Assembly: GCF_018613065.1 (NCBI RefSeq)
Contig: NZ_JAGGQW010000040.1
Coordinates: forward strand, 80,512-144,511
Reading direction: 5' to 3'
From: Bacillus sp. ISL-7
GTDB taxonomy: Bacteria; Bacillota; Bacilli; Bacillales_B; DSM-18226
Length of the DNA: 64,000 nucleotides
The position numbers and the translations under genes are program-made. Shown piece after piece: positions 55,741-64,000 of the stretch; position 1 is the first letter of the stretch, and each line of letters begins with the position of its first letter. The notes below the pieces were generated by a model. It searched no databases. It saw nothing but the letters and a program-made list of their open reading frames with translations, and was not told the DNA's origin.

Positions 55741-56324
55741 TATTTATAGTGATTAGATTGGTCTTCTTGTTCCTTTTCTAGTTTCTTTTTATCCTTTTCA
55801 GGAAGCTTTTTATCAGGTTTTTCGGTGGCATTTTTAGGGCTTGGAGTAATTAAGTCTCCTGGTATCTCAGGCATTAATCGACCGGCTACATCTGCTAGCT
55901 CTTCCATAATACCCTGTATTGGTCTGCCCTTATTAATATCTGTTTGTATTTCTTTTAAACGCTGTGTTGTATCAGCGTCAGCAACAACAACTGCTTTTGC
56001 TCCGTACGGATCCTTTTTTAAGCTTTCGGCTACAGAATATTTTATGGATCCAACTTGGGAACGATCAATTTTCGCATTTACATCAATTCCGACAATCGCG
56101 TATCTTCCTAATACCACTGCAGTTGCATCGTTAACATTTGGGATACTTGTCGCCAGCCTAACTAAACGTTTGGAGATTTCCTGTCCCGTTTTTCGGTCAA
56201 CACTTTCAATGTAGCTGTTTTTTACCTTAACATATGATGCGTTCTCATTGTTTGTTAGTTCCTTTTTTGTACTGCAGCCGGCTAGGATCAGACATAACGC
56301 AGTAATAATCAGGGTTTTCTTCAT
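55740..56324 (-). CDS. ylaJ: YhcN/YlaJ-family spore lipoprotein
   Basis: The 194-residue protein has a lipoprotein signal (lipobox LAGCS, Cys 17), a YhcN/YlaJ domain (SIPNVNDATAVVLGRYAIVG, then GAKAVVVADADTTQRLKEI) and a Lys/Glu-rich C-terminal tail (about 160-194). The family belongs to the spore inner membrane and aids germination. In B. subtilis such genes are made in the forespore under SigG; I did not identify a SigG promoter here. It supports a spore-forming host. Confidence 0.9.
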   Translation of the reverse strand: MKKTLIITALCLILAGCSTKKELTNNENASYVKVKNSYIESVDRKTGQEISKRLVRLATSIPNVNDATAVVLGRYAIVGIDVNAKIDRSQVGSIKYSVAESLKKDPYGAKAVVVADADTTQRLKEIQTDINKGRPIQGIMEELADVAGRLMPEIPGDLITPSPKNATEKPDKKLPEKDKKKLEKEQEDQSNHYK

Positions 56325-56528
56325 TTATTATCCACCTCCGCATTACTTATAAATAATTGAAATTAAGCCTCTTCCTCCGAATTATTGAATGGTCTCACTA
56401 ACATTTATTGTGCGGAACTCCTTCTATCTTTATTCCAATAAACATATATTTTACCAAAGTCCAATCTAGCAAAAGGGTTGTTCCGCAATTTAACAAACCT
56501 AACAACAAGGAAAGCAGGAGGCGTTGCT

Positions 56529-57857
56529 TTGAGTAAAATATACGTGTTAGATACAAATGTTTTGTTACAAGACCCGTATTCCCTCTTCTCCTTTGAAGAT
56601 AATGAAGTTGTTATTCCTGCAGTGGTTCTTGAAGAAGTGGACTCAAAGAAAAGATATATGGATGAAGTTGGGAGAAACGCAAGACATGTTTCGAGATTAA
56701 TTGATGGCCTAAGGGCCTCAGGAAAACTCCACGAGAAAATACCGCTTGAAAACGGTGGAACCATCAGAATTGAATTGAATCATCGTACCTTTCATGAGCT
56801 TCAGGATATATTTGTTGAAAAAACAAATGATAATCGTATTCTAGCTGTGGCAAAAAATTTATTTTTAGAAGAACAAACAAAGGAAAATGGAAAGTCAGTC
56901 ATTCTCGTTAGTAAGGATGCCCTAGTTAGGGTAAAAGCAGATGCCATAGGTTTAGATGCTGAAGATTTTTTAAATGACCGTGTTGTAGAAATCGATCATA
57001 TTTACACAGGTTTTTTTGAAGTATTCCTGCCAATAGAATTACTAGGTCGTTTTTATGAAAAAGGGGAGTTAAATCTTTCTGAGATCGCTAATCACCCATT
57101 TTATCCAAACCAATTTCTAGTAATGAAAGATGCTCTTGGTAGTTCTGCTTCAGCGATAGGAATGGTAGATAAAACGAGTAAGAAGGTAAAAAAATTAGCA
57201 TTAAACCAAGAGCATGTTTGGGGGATCCATTCAAGAAATGTACAACAAACCATGGCAATTGAATTATTACTTCGTAAGGATATTCATCTTGTTACATTAA
57301 CGGGGAAGGCAGGCACAGGGAAAACGCTTCTTGCATTAGCCTCAGGATTAATGCAAACGGAAGATTTCAGGGAATATAAAAAACTATTAGTGGCTAGACC
57401 AATTGTACCTGTGGGAAAAGACTTAGGGTTTTTACCGGGAGAAAAACAAGAGAAATTAAGACCATGGATGCAGCCAATTTTTGATAATTTAGAATATCTT
57501 TTCAATACTAAAAAGCCTGGTGAACTTGATGCGATTTTAGCAGGTATGGGTTCGATTGAGGTAGAGGCATTAACGTATATTCGAGGCAGAAGTTTGCCAA
57601 AGCAGTTTATCATTATTGATGAAGCACAAAACTTAACGAAGCATGAAGTAAAGACTATTCTTACCCGTGTCGGAGAAGGCAGTAAAATTGTTTTAATGGG
57701 TGACCCAGAACAGATAGATCATCCATATCTTGATGCCTATAACAACGGTTTAACGTATGTTGTAGAAAAGTTCAAGGATCAAGTCATTTCCGGACATGTT
57801 AAATTAATGAAAGGGGAAAGGTCAGGTTTGGCACTTTTGGCAGCAGATTTGCTGTAA
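56529..57857 (+). CDS. ylaK: PIN-PhoH ATPase YlaK (PhoH2)
   Basis: The start is TTG 56529 after AGCAGGAGGCGTTGCT; the product has 442 residues, the normal length. The N-terminal PIN RNase domain (about 1-140: YVLDTNVLLQDPYSLF, VVLEEVD, NDNRILAVAKN) holds the acidic active site. The PhoH ATPase domain follows with TGKAGTGKTLLALA and FIIIDEAQNLT. Such fusions unwind and cut RNA. The frame open to 56478 lacks a good start. Confidence 0.93.
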   Translation: MSKIYVLDTNVLLQDPYSLFSFEDNEVVIPAVVLEEVDSKKRYMDEVGRNARHVSRLIDGLRASGKLHEKIPLENGGTIRIELNHRTFHELQDIFVEKTNDNRILAVAKNLFLEEQTKENGKSVILVSKDALVRVKADAIGLDAEDFLNDRVVEIDHIYTGFFEVFLPIELLGRFYEKGELNLSEIANHPFYPNQFLVMKDALGSSASAIGMVDKTSKKVKKLALNQEHVWGIHSRNVQQTMAIELLLRKDIHLVTLTGKAGTGKTLLALASGLMQTEDFREYKKLLVARPIVPVGKDLGFLPGEKQEKLRPWMQPIFDNLEYLFNTKKPGELDAILAGMGSIEVEALTYIRGRSLPKQFIIIDEAQNLTKHEVKTILTRVGEGSKIVLMGDPEQIDHPYLDAYNNGLTYVVEKFKDQVISGHVKLMKGERSGLALLAADLL

Positions 57858-57872
57858 ATAATCATAAAAGTA

Positions 57873-57902
57873 AAACGGGCGCCCAAGGCACCCGTCTTAT
57901 TT
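57873..57902. terminator. Shared terminator after ylaK
   Basis: ACGGGCGCC/GGCACCCGT stem with CTTATTTT. Confidence 0.8.
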
Positions 57903-58394
57903 TATGATAAAACTCTTTATATTTTTAATTGGACTTTGTTGATTTGAACCATCACCTAAATAGACATGAATGGGGCCATCTAACGTAAGTGGTTTACCTT
58001 TATCGGAGAAACCCAATATAAAATCATAGGCTGTTTCAAGAGGGTACTCATATTCCCCCTCTGTGCTCTGAATTACAAAAGTGTGAGCATCACGAGCAGG
58101 CTCCGAATTTAATAAAAAAGGCTTCAATGGAATACCAAAGGTACCAGTTAACACCTTTTCCTTCTCGAATTTCTTTTCAGATTTCAATGTAGGAGGATAA
58201 ATGGCACCCTCCATAATTTCACGGTCCCAATGCTTAGAAACAGCTTTAGTATATTCATCTAATGAATTGGTACTCTCTAATTTTGTTGAAAAAAAGGTCG
58301 TTAAATCAACTCGTCGGTCGTCGAAAATCCACACACCTGGATCAAGCGTGATCGAATATTTCACTTTTCCAGATATGATAATGATATTTTCCAT
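57897..58394 (-). CDS. Conserved hypothetical protein, 165 aa (possibly YlaL)
   Basis: A soluble protein starting MENIIIISGKVKYSITLDPG and containing WIFDDRRVDLTTFF, FGIPLKPFLLNSEPARDAH and a beta-strand-rich end (VYLGDGSNQQSPIKNIKSF). It lies between ylaK and ylaN, where B. subtilis has ylaL; synteny alone suggests that name. No catalytic pattern is visible. The start follows AAGGGGGAATGAAAA. Confidence 0.75.
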   Translation of the reverse strand: MENIIIISGKVKYSITLDPGVWIFDDRRVDLTTFFSTKLESTNSLDEYTKAVSKHWDREIMEGAIYPPTLKSEKKFEKEKVLTGTFGIPLKPFLLNSEPARDAHTFVIQSTEGEYEYPLETAYDFILGFSDKGKPLTLDGPIHVYLGDGSNQQSPIKNIKSFIIK

Positions 58395-58614
58395 TTTTCA
58401 TTCCCCCTTAACCCTTGCATAATTAGTATAACTTTTTTTGGGCAAAATGTCATAATAGTAAAAGCAGGTTCCTTAAGAGGATAAAATCTATCTGAATAGC
58501 TGCCGTTTTAAACAAACTCCTTTGTGCAATCCACTTCATAGTTCTTGCAATTTTCCTTTGTAAACGGTAAAATTTATAGATAAGTTGAATTATCGCTCTG
58601 AAATGGGGGGATCA

Positions 58615-58899
58615 ATGTTGGCGTCTGAAATGATCGTGAATCACCAGGAAAAAGCATATGCCTTACTACAGGCTGACGCTGAAAAAATATTAAAGCTAAT
58701 CAAAGTGCAAATGGACAATCTCACGATGCCTCAATGCCCTCTTTATGAAGAGGTATTGGATACACAAATGTTTGGTTTATCAAGAGAAATAGATTTTGCT
58801 GTTCGGTTAGGCTTAATAGATAGTAAAGACGGTAAGGCAATTCTAGATACATTAGAAAGAGAATTATCAGCGCTTCACGATTCATCGTTAAGGAAATAG
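58615..58899 (+). CDS. ylaN: YlaN, iron-homeostasis regulator
   Basis: From ATG 58615 the protein has 94 residues. The core [20 protein letters not shown] then [16 protein letters not shown] is essentially the family signature. YlaN binds Fe(II) and interacts with Fur to relieve repression in B. subtilis and S. aureus, and is important when iron is scarce. The ribosome site GGGGGG stands close (four bases), so TTG 58618 is another possible start. It precedes ftsW as in B. subtilis. Confidence 0.92.
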   Translation: MLASEMIVNHQEKAYALLQADAEKILKLIKVQMDNLTMPQCPLYEEVLDTQMFGLSREIDFAVRLGLIDSKDGKAILDTLERELSALHDSSLRK

Positions 58900-58910
58900 T
58901 AGCAAAGAAC

Positions 58911-58943
58911 TCAAACAATCCGTGTTAATTGTTTGGGTTTTTT
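58911..58943 (+). terminator. Terminator after ylaN
   Basis: CAAACAAT/ATTGTTTG stem and GGGTTTTTTA. Confidence 0.88.
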
Positions 58944-59102
58944 ATTATTTCAAGAAAACAAAAACGGGCTCAATCAATTTCCTTATTTCAGAATATTCTT
59001 TATTAAATTGTTGTAACAAATTAACTTTTCCTCAAGTAAAAATGTTTATTTTCTATTATAATAGAGGGATATAAATCAATATTGAAAATGAGGACTTTTT
59101 AA

Positions 59103-60308
59103 ATGCTGAAAAAAATATTGAAATCATATGATTTTTCATTAATTATTGCCACCATCCTTTTGTGTTTATTTGGACTTGTTATGATCTATAGCTCAAGCAT
59201 GGCTTCCGCAGTTCAAAGGTATGGTTATCCACCAGATTATTTTTACCAAAAACAAAAAGTATGGCTGATGATTTTTACTGTGATCTTCCTTATCGCAGCA
59301 ATTATTCCATATAAGATCATGATGTTCAAAAAAGTTCTGGTATTGATTGTGCTATCATCTATTTTATCTCTATTAGGATTATTTGTATTTGGGGTAGAAA
59401 AAAATAATGCGCAAAGCTGGTACTCAATTGGCACTTTCTTATTTCAACCATCGGAGTTTGTCAAGCTTGCTGCCATTATTTATTTAGCAGCCGTTTATGC
59501 GAAAAAGCAAGCCTATATCAATCAATTTAACAAAGGTGTTCTCCCGCCTTTAGTATATCTTTTTTTCATATGTGCACTTATCATTTTTCAACCTGACTTC
59601 GGTACAGCAGCTATTATCATAGCCATAGCTTGTATGATGGTTTTATGCTCTGGTATGAATTTTAAAAGTATCGGTAAATTACTTATTATGGCGCTTATCG
59701 TCCTTCTGCCGCTTATTTTAGTTTCCTGGGGGAAGTTTTTTTCTGAAGAACAACTAAGTCGTTTTGCTGTATTAGATAATCCATTTAATGATAAATATGT
59801 AAATAATGAAGGTTTTCACTTGGCAAACTCCTATATCGCCATCGGTTCTGGTGGAGTAAATGGGTTGGGTCTTGGGAAAAGTATTCAAAAGCTTGGTTAT
59901 CTGCCGGAATCACATACGGATTTCATTATGGCTGTAATTGCGGAAGAATTAGGGATTTGGGGTGTAGGATTCGTTATTATTCTCCTTTTTTATATTGTAT
60001 TAAGGGGAATTTATATTGGCTTACAATGTAAGGACCCTTTTGGAAGTCTGCTTGCTATTGGTATTTCGAGCATGATTGGGATTCAGTCCTTTATCAATCT
60101 AGCTGGAGTTTCTGGACTAATTCCACTGACTGGTGTACCGCTGCCATTTATTAGTTACGGAGGATCATCACTCTTGATGCTTGCGGGAGCGACAGGAATA
60201 CTTGTAAATGTTTCTATGTTCACTAAATATGAAAAAAAATATAAAAATAAACAGGATCAAGTGACTAATAGGAATCAATCAAAAGATGGCAATGTTTTCT
60301 ATATTTAA
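59103..60308 (+). CDS. ftsW: Peptidoglycan glycosyltransferase FtsW
   Basis: The 401-residue SEDS protein has ten membrane helices and the family hallmarks: MIYSSSMASAVQ after helix 1, QPSEFVKLAAIIYLA, QPDFGTA with the catalytic Asp region, the external loop SHTDFIMAVIAEELG and GLIPLTGVPLPFISYGGSS. With a class B PBP it polymerises septal peptidoglycan. Its position between ylaN and pycA matches FtsW rather than RodA. A TATAAT at about 59060 suggests its own promoter; the start is ATG 59103. Confidence 0.95.
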   Translation: MLKKILKSYDFSLIIATILLCLFGLVMIYSSSMASAVQRYGYPPDYFYQKQKVWLMIFTVIFLIAAIIPYKIMMFKKVLVLIVLSSILSLLGLFVFGVEKNNAQSWYSIGTFLFQPSEFVKLAAIIYLAAVYAKKQAYINQFNKGVLPPLVYLFFICALIIFQPDFGTAAIIIAIACMMVLCSGMNFKSIGKLLIMALIVLLPLILVSWGKFFSEEQLSRFAVLDNPFNDKYVNNEGFHLANSYIAIGSGGVNGLGLGKSIQKLGYLPESHTDFIMAVIAEELGIWGVGFVIILLFYIVLRGIYIGLQCKDPFGSLLAIGISSMIGIQSFINLAGVSGLIPLTGVPLPFISYGGSSLLMLAGATGILVNVSMFTKYEKKYKNKQDQVTNRNQSKDGNVFYI

Positions 60309-60310
60309 TC

Positions 60311-60347
60311 AAAACGCGAAGGACAATATTTGCTTCTTCGCGTTTTT
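60311..60347 (+). terminator. Terminator between ftsW and pycA
   Basis: AAAACGCGAAG/CTTCGCGTTTT stem with a T run; only 30 bases before pycA. A TTGCTT...TACATA pair with a 17-base spacer overlaps it and could be the pycA promoter. Confidence 0.8.
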
Positions 60348-60376
60348 AAAAATACATAGAATATGAGGTGCTTTAA

Positions 60377-63300
60377 ATGACAAGACAGATAAATAAAGTG
60401 TTGGTTGCCAATAGGGGAGAAATAGCGATAAGGGTTTTTCGCGCGTGTACTGAACTGAATATTCGAACAGTTGCAATTTATTCGAAAGAGGATTCTGGGG
60501 CCTATCATCGTTATAAGGCGGATGAGGCTTATTTGGTTGGGGAAGGAAAAAAACCAATTGATGCCTATTTAGACATTGATGGCATCATTGCTATAGCCAA
60601 AAAAAGCGGAGCAAATGCCATACATCCAGGTTATGGGTTTATGTCAGAAAATATTCATTTTGCCAAGCGATGTGAAGAAGAAGGGATTATTTTTATCGGT
60701 CCGTCCATTACACAACTTGATATGTTTGGAGATAAGGTAAAAGCAAGGCATCAAGCAGAGCTAGCTGGAATACCAGTGATTCCTGGTAGTCCTGGTCCCG
60801 TAACAGAGGTAAGTGATGTTGAAGATTTTGTGGAAGTACACAAGTTACCCATAATCATAAAGGCCTCTCTTGGCGGAGGCGGGCGCGGGATGAGAATTGT
60901 TAAACGCATAGAGGAAATCCGTGAATCATTTGAACGAGCAAAGTCGGAAGCGAAAGCCGCTTTTGGGAATGATGAAGTTTATCTTGAAAAATTAATTGAA
61001 AGTCCTAAACATATCGAAGTGCAAATCATTGGTGATCGGCATGGGAATATTGTTCATCTTTTTGACCGCGATTGTTCTGTTCAAAGACGCCATCAAAAGG
61101 TAGTGGAGGTTGCTCCAAGTGTGTCTATTTCTGTTGAGTTGCGAGAAAGGATTTGTGCGGCGGCCGTAAAATTGATGAAAAATGTTGATTACCTAAATGC
61201 AGGTACAGTAGAGTTTCTGGTTTCAGGAAATGACTTTTATTTTATAGAAGTAAATCCACGTGTACAAGTGGAACATACTGTAACAGAAATGATAACAGGA
61301 GTCGACATTGTGCAGACGCAAATTTTGGTATCAGAGGGGCACGAATTACATGGTCCTATTATCGGTATACCACAGCAAGAAAAAATTCAAATGAATGGAT
61401 TTGCTATACAGTCAAGGGTAACAACTGAAGACCCGCTTAATAATTTTATGCCTGATACCGGTAAAATTATGGCCTATCGCTCAGGGGGCGGCTTTGGGGT
61501 GCGTCTTGATGCTGGAAATGGCTTTCAAGGAGCTGTAATTACACCGTATTATGACTCTTTATTAGTAAAGCTTTCTACATGGGCGTTAACCTTTGAGCAA
61601 GCTGCATCAAAAATGGTTCGAAATTTACAGGAATTCAGGATTAGAGGGATCAAAACAAATATCCCATTCTTAGAGAATGTTGTGAAGCATGAGAAATTTA
61701 GGAATGGCGAATATGATACTTCATTCATTGATACAACACCGGAACTGTTCATTTTCCCATTCCGAAAGGACCGCGGAACTAAAATGCTGTCATACATCGG
61801 CACGGTCACTGTTAACGGGTTTCCAGGTATTGAAAAGAAGAAAAGACCAGTATTTCCGAAGCCAAGAATTCCTAATTTACCCTATGATTTACCGTATCAA
61901 GAGGGGACGAAGCAAATTCTTGACAAGTATGGTGCCAATGGACTTGTGGAATGGGTCAAGAATCAAAAGCAGGTCTTATTAACGGATACAACATTTAGAG
62001 ATGCTCATCAGTCGCTATTAGCAACCCGTATGCGGACGACTGATATTCTTCATATAGCTGAGCCCTCTGCAAAACTTTTACCTGATTTATTCTCTTTTGA
62101 AATGTGGGGCGGAGCAACTTTTGATGTTGCCTACAGGTTCTTAAAAGAAGATCCTTGGGACAGATTGGTAACTCTACGCAGGAAAATTCCAAATGTACTG
62201 TTCCAAATGTTAATACGTGGGGCCAATGCAGTGGGATATAAAAATTATCCTGATAATTTGATTCGTGAATTTGTTGACCAATCTTCTTCAGCTGGAATTG
62301 ATGTTTTTCGAATTTTCGACAGCTTAAACTGGGTAAAAGGTATGGAAGTTGCAATTGATGCAGTGCGTCAAAGCGGTAAAATTGCCGAGGCTTCGATATG
62401 TTATACAGGGGACATTTTAGATGAGACAAGGACGAAATATAATCTTCACTATTATAAAAGCTTGGCCAAAGAGCTGGAACAACAAGGTGCCCACATCCTA
62501 GGAATTAAGGACATGGCAGGCTTATTGAAGCCTGAAGCAGCGTACAGGCTGGTTTCTGAGTTAAAGGAAACCGTCGATATTCCTATCCATCTCCATACGC
62601 ATGACACAAGTGGAAATGGTCTCTATACCTATGCTCGTGCAATTGATGGTGGAGTGGATATTGTTGATACAGCATTGGGTACAATGGCAGCCTTAACTTC
62701 TCAGCCTAGTGCTAATTCGTTATTTTATGCACTTGAAGGGAATCCTCGGAAACCAAAAGTAAATATCCAAGCACTAGAAAAATTGTCTTATTATTGGGAG
62801 GATGTCCGTAAATATTATCAGGATTTTGAAAGCGGAATGATTTCCCCCCACACTGAGGTATATCAACATGAAATGCCGGGTGGGCAATATAGCAATCTCC
62901 AACAACAGGCAAGAGCAGTAAGCCTTGGTGAGCGTTGGGATGAAGTTAAAGAAATGTATTCACGAGTTAATAATATGTTCGGTGATATTGTAAAAGTGAC
63001 GCCTTCATCAAAGGTCGTAGGTGATATGGCTCTATTTATGGTTCAAAATGATTTAAGTGAGGAAGATGTGCTTTTAAAGGGACATATGTTAGATTTCCCT
63101 GATTCTGTCGTTGAATTATTTGAAGGATTTCTTGGCAAGCCCTATGGAGGTTTTCCAGCGGAACTTCAAAAAATTATATTAAAAGGTAAAAAACCACTAG
63201 AAGTTCGTCCAGGTGAATTGCTTGAACCGGTTGATTTTGAAAAATTGAAGGAAAAATTGTATAAAGAACTTGGTAGACAGGTTACGGCTTTTGAGATCAT

Positions 63301-63820
63301 TTCGTATGCTTTATATCCAAAGGTTTTTATGGAGTACATTAAAACGGATGAACAGTATGGAAATATATCAGTACTAGACACACCTACGTTCCTTTATGGA
63401 ATGCGATTGGGTGAAGAAATAGAAGTAGAAATAGAAACGGGAAAAACATTAATTGTTAAACTTGTCTCTATGGGTCATCCTCAAGCCGATGGCACGAGGG
63501 TCGTTTATTTTGAGTTAAATGGTCAACCGCGTGAAGTCTCCATTAAAGATGAGAATATAAAATCTACGGTGGTATCTAAGCTGAAGGCAGACCCGAAAAA
63601 CGAAAATCACCTTGCTGCCTCGATGCCAGGAACTGTGGTCAAAGTTGTCGTTGAAAAAGGAGAAAAGGTTGAACGTGGCGATCATTTAATGATTACCGAA
63701 GCGATGAAAATGGAAACTACGGTTCAAGCACCTTTTTCAGGCGTTGTAAAGGATATCTATGTCAGCAGTGGTGAGGCAATATTAACCGGTGACCTTTTAA
63801 TTGAATTAGCAAAAGCGTAA
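60377..63820 (+). CDS. pycA: Pyruvate carboxylase
   Basis: The 1147-residue enzyme is full length. Domains in order: biotin carboxylase (1-450; KVLVANRGEIAIRVFRAC, SLGGGGRGMRIV, FIEVNPRVQVEHT), carboxyltransferase (about 530-810; LLTDTTFRDAHQSLLATRMR, with the metal site HLHTHDTSGNG), the PYC_OADA central domain, and the biotinyl domain (ITEAMKMETTVQAPFSG with the modified Lys). It makes oxaloacetate from pyruvate. In B. subtilis DarB without c-di-AMP stimulates it; darB is at 26945. The start follows ATGAGGTGCTTTAA. An IS element begins 20 bases after the stop. Confidence 0.97.
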   Translation: MTRQINKVLVANRGEIAIRVFRACTELNIRTVAIYSKEDSGAYHRYKADEAYLVGEGKKPIDAYLDIDGIIAIAKKSGANAIHPGYGFMSENIHFAKRCEEEGIIFIGPSITQLDMFGDKVKARHQAELAGIPVIPGSPGPVTEVSDVEDFVEVHKLPIIIKASLGGGGRGMRIVKRIEEIRESFERAKSEAKAAFGNDEVYLEKLIESPKHIEVQIIGDRHGNIVHLFDRDCSVQRRHQKVVEVAPSVSISVELRERICAAAVKLMKNVDYLNAGTVEFLVSGNDFYFIEVNPRVQVEHTVTEMITGVDIVQTQILVSEGHELHGPIIGIPQQEKIQMNGFAIQSRVTTEDPLNNFMPDTGKIMAYRSGGGFGVRLDAGNGFQGAVITPYYDSLLVKLSTWALTFEQAASKMVRNLQEFRIRGIKTNIPFLENVVKHEKFRNGEYDTSFIDTTPELFIFPFRKDRGTKMLSYIGTVTVNGFPGIEKKKRPVFPKPRIPNLPYDLPYQEGTKQILDKYGANGLVEWVKNQKQVLLTDTTFRDAHQSLLATRMRTTDILHIAEPSAKLLPDLFSFEMWGGATFDVAYRFLKEDPWDRLVTLRRKIPNVLFQMLIRGANAVGYKNYPDNLIREFVDQSSSAGIDVFRIFDSLNWVKGMEVAIDAVRQSGKIAEASICYTGDILDETRTKYNLHYYKSLAKELEQQGAHILGIKDMAGLLKPEAAYRLVSELKETVDIPIHLHTHDTSGNGLYTYARAIDGGVDIVDTALGTMAALTSQPSANSLFYALEGNPRKPKVNIQALEKLSYYWEDVRKYYQDFESGMISPHTEVYQHEMPGGQYSNLQQQARAVSLGERWDEVKEMYSRVNNMFGDIVKVTPSSKVVGDMALFMVQNDLSEEDVLLKGHMLDFPDSVVELFEGFLGKPYGGFPAELQKIILKGKKPLEVRPGELLEPVDFEKLKEKLYKELGRQVTAFEIISYALYPKVFMEYIKTDEQYGNISVLDTPTFLYGMRLGEEIEVEIETGKTLIVKLVSMGHPQADGTRVVYFELNGQPREVSIKDENIKSTVVSKLKADPKNENHLAASMPGTVVKVVVEKGEKVERGDHLMITEAMKMETTVQAPFSGVVKDIYVSSGEAILTGDLLIELAKA

Positions 63821-63823
63821 TAA

Positions 63824-63840
63824 AAAAAGCTGCCAGGGAG
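63824..63840 (+). terminator. Broken left arm of the pycA terminator
   Basis: AAAAAAGCTGCCAGGGAG looks like the first arm and loop of a rho-independent terminator whose second arm (GGCAGCTTTTTT) is missing. The IS element starts right after it. Confidence 0.45.
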
Positions 63841-63851
63841 TGTGAACTATA

Positions 63852-63899
63852 ACCCGAATAATGGACACTTAAAAAAGAGTCCCTTATTCGGGTTTTTTG
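63852..63899 (+). terminator. Terminator-like hairpin in the IS end
   Basis: CCCGAATAA and TTATTCGGG form a stem, with GGAC/GTCC inside and TTTTTTG after. It can stop outside transcription from entering the element, and here may replace the pycA terminator. Confidence 0.7.
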
Positions 63900-63960
63900 T
63901 GTCCAATGGGCTAAAACCCGTTTATAATCATTTGGGAGATATAAACGGAGGAAATGAAAA

Positions 63961-64000
63961 TGAGCAAAATCATATTTAACGAGATACAAATGAAACTATT
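63961..64000 (+). CDS. IS3-family transposase OrfA, N-terminal start (partial)
   Basis: ATG 63961 follows ACGGAGGAAATGAAA. The 13 visible residues (MSKIIFNEIQMKL) match the beginning of IS150-type OrfA proteins with a helix-turn-helix, as I remember them. The rest lies outside the window. Confidence 0.6.

Larger units (their letters stand above)
63841..64000 (+). mobile_element. IS3/IS150-like insertion sequence, left end (cut by window edge)
   Basis: The likely terminal repeat begins TGTGAACTATAACCCGAATA and continues ATGGACAC, matching the general IS150-group end pattern TG..ACT...ACCC...GGACA. A hairpin CCCGAATAA/TTATTCGGG with six T residues (63852-63898) follows, then the first ORF. The right end is outside the window. 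Confidence 0.7.

Noticed and set aside
59040..59070. Full SigA promoter for ftsW
   Set aside because: TATAAT is clear near 59060, but no acceptable -35 is found at 16-18 bases, so only the -10 is mentioned.

Overview
The window is a low-GC Firmicutes chromosome segment, most likely from a spore-forming Bacillaceae (Bacillus in the broad sense). Most genes match, in kind and order, the ykv-pts-ykw-yku-ykq-ykr-pdh-ykt-yla-pycA part of the Bacillus subtilis map: ykvI, ykvS, ptsHI, ykwC, patA, ykyB, ykuE, ykuI, ykuJ, ykuL(darB), ccpC, dapH, ykuR, ykuU, ykuV, ktrC, rnjA, rpoY, ykrA, def, ykyA, pdhABCD, SR1/SR1P, speA, yktA, yktB, ykzI, yktC, ylaF, typA, ylaH, ylaI, ylaJ, ylaK, ylaN, ftsW and pycA. 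A YhcN/YlaJ-type spore lipoprotein fits a spore former. All identifications come from reading sequence and from remembered families; no database search was run.

Layout. (1) Positions 1-4136 look like the right end of an integrated element. It holds a minus-strand vWA / PP2C phosphatase / protein kinase triad of TerY-P type (the kinase runs off the left edge), decayed gene fragments, and a tyrosine integrase reading toward the junction. Beyond the junction stands an orphan fixX ferredoxin, preceded by what looks like the last codons of fixC. (2) 4137-14320 is an accessory stretch: an FNR-box-driven half-length hemerythrin/RIC-like protein, a frameshifted MFS transporter, an MhqR-like MarR regulator, an M3 oligopeptidase, clpE with two CtsR operators, ykvI, a CPBP protease and ykvS. 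(3) 14320-24900 holds ptsHI, azoreductase, an SDR, ykwC, patA, ykyB, ykuE and several small genes. (4) 25040-35055 is the yku block: ykuI, ykuJ, darB, an MFS exporter, ccpC, dapH-ykuR, ykuU, ykuV, a DUF4349 lipoprotein and ktrC. (5) 35097-48346 carries RNase J1 with RNAP epsilon, ykrA, def, ykyA, the pyruvate dehydrogenase operon, the dual-function sRNA SR1 and speA. (6) 48547-63820 is the ykt/yla block ending in ftsW and pycA. An IS3/IS150-like element begins directly after pycA and runs off the right edge.

How the genes work together. Central carbon control is prominent: the phosphotransferase system (ptsHI), pyruvate dehydrogenase, pyruvate carboxylase, the LysR regulator CcpC, and SR1, whose promoter carries two exact matches to the CcpN consensus. 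Three proteins tied to c-di-AMP signalling in B. subtilis (DarB, KtrC, and PycA as a DarB target) lie in one window. PatA, DapH and YkuR could form the acetylase branch of diaminopimelate synthesis. The least ordinary region is the left edge, where the phosphorylation-linked triad sits on a probable genomic island.
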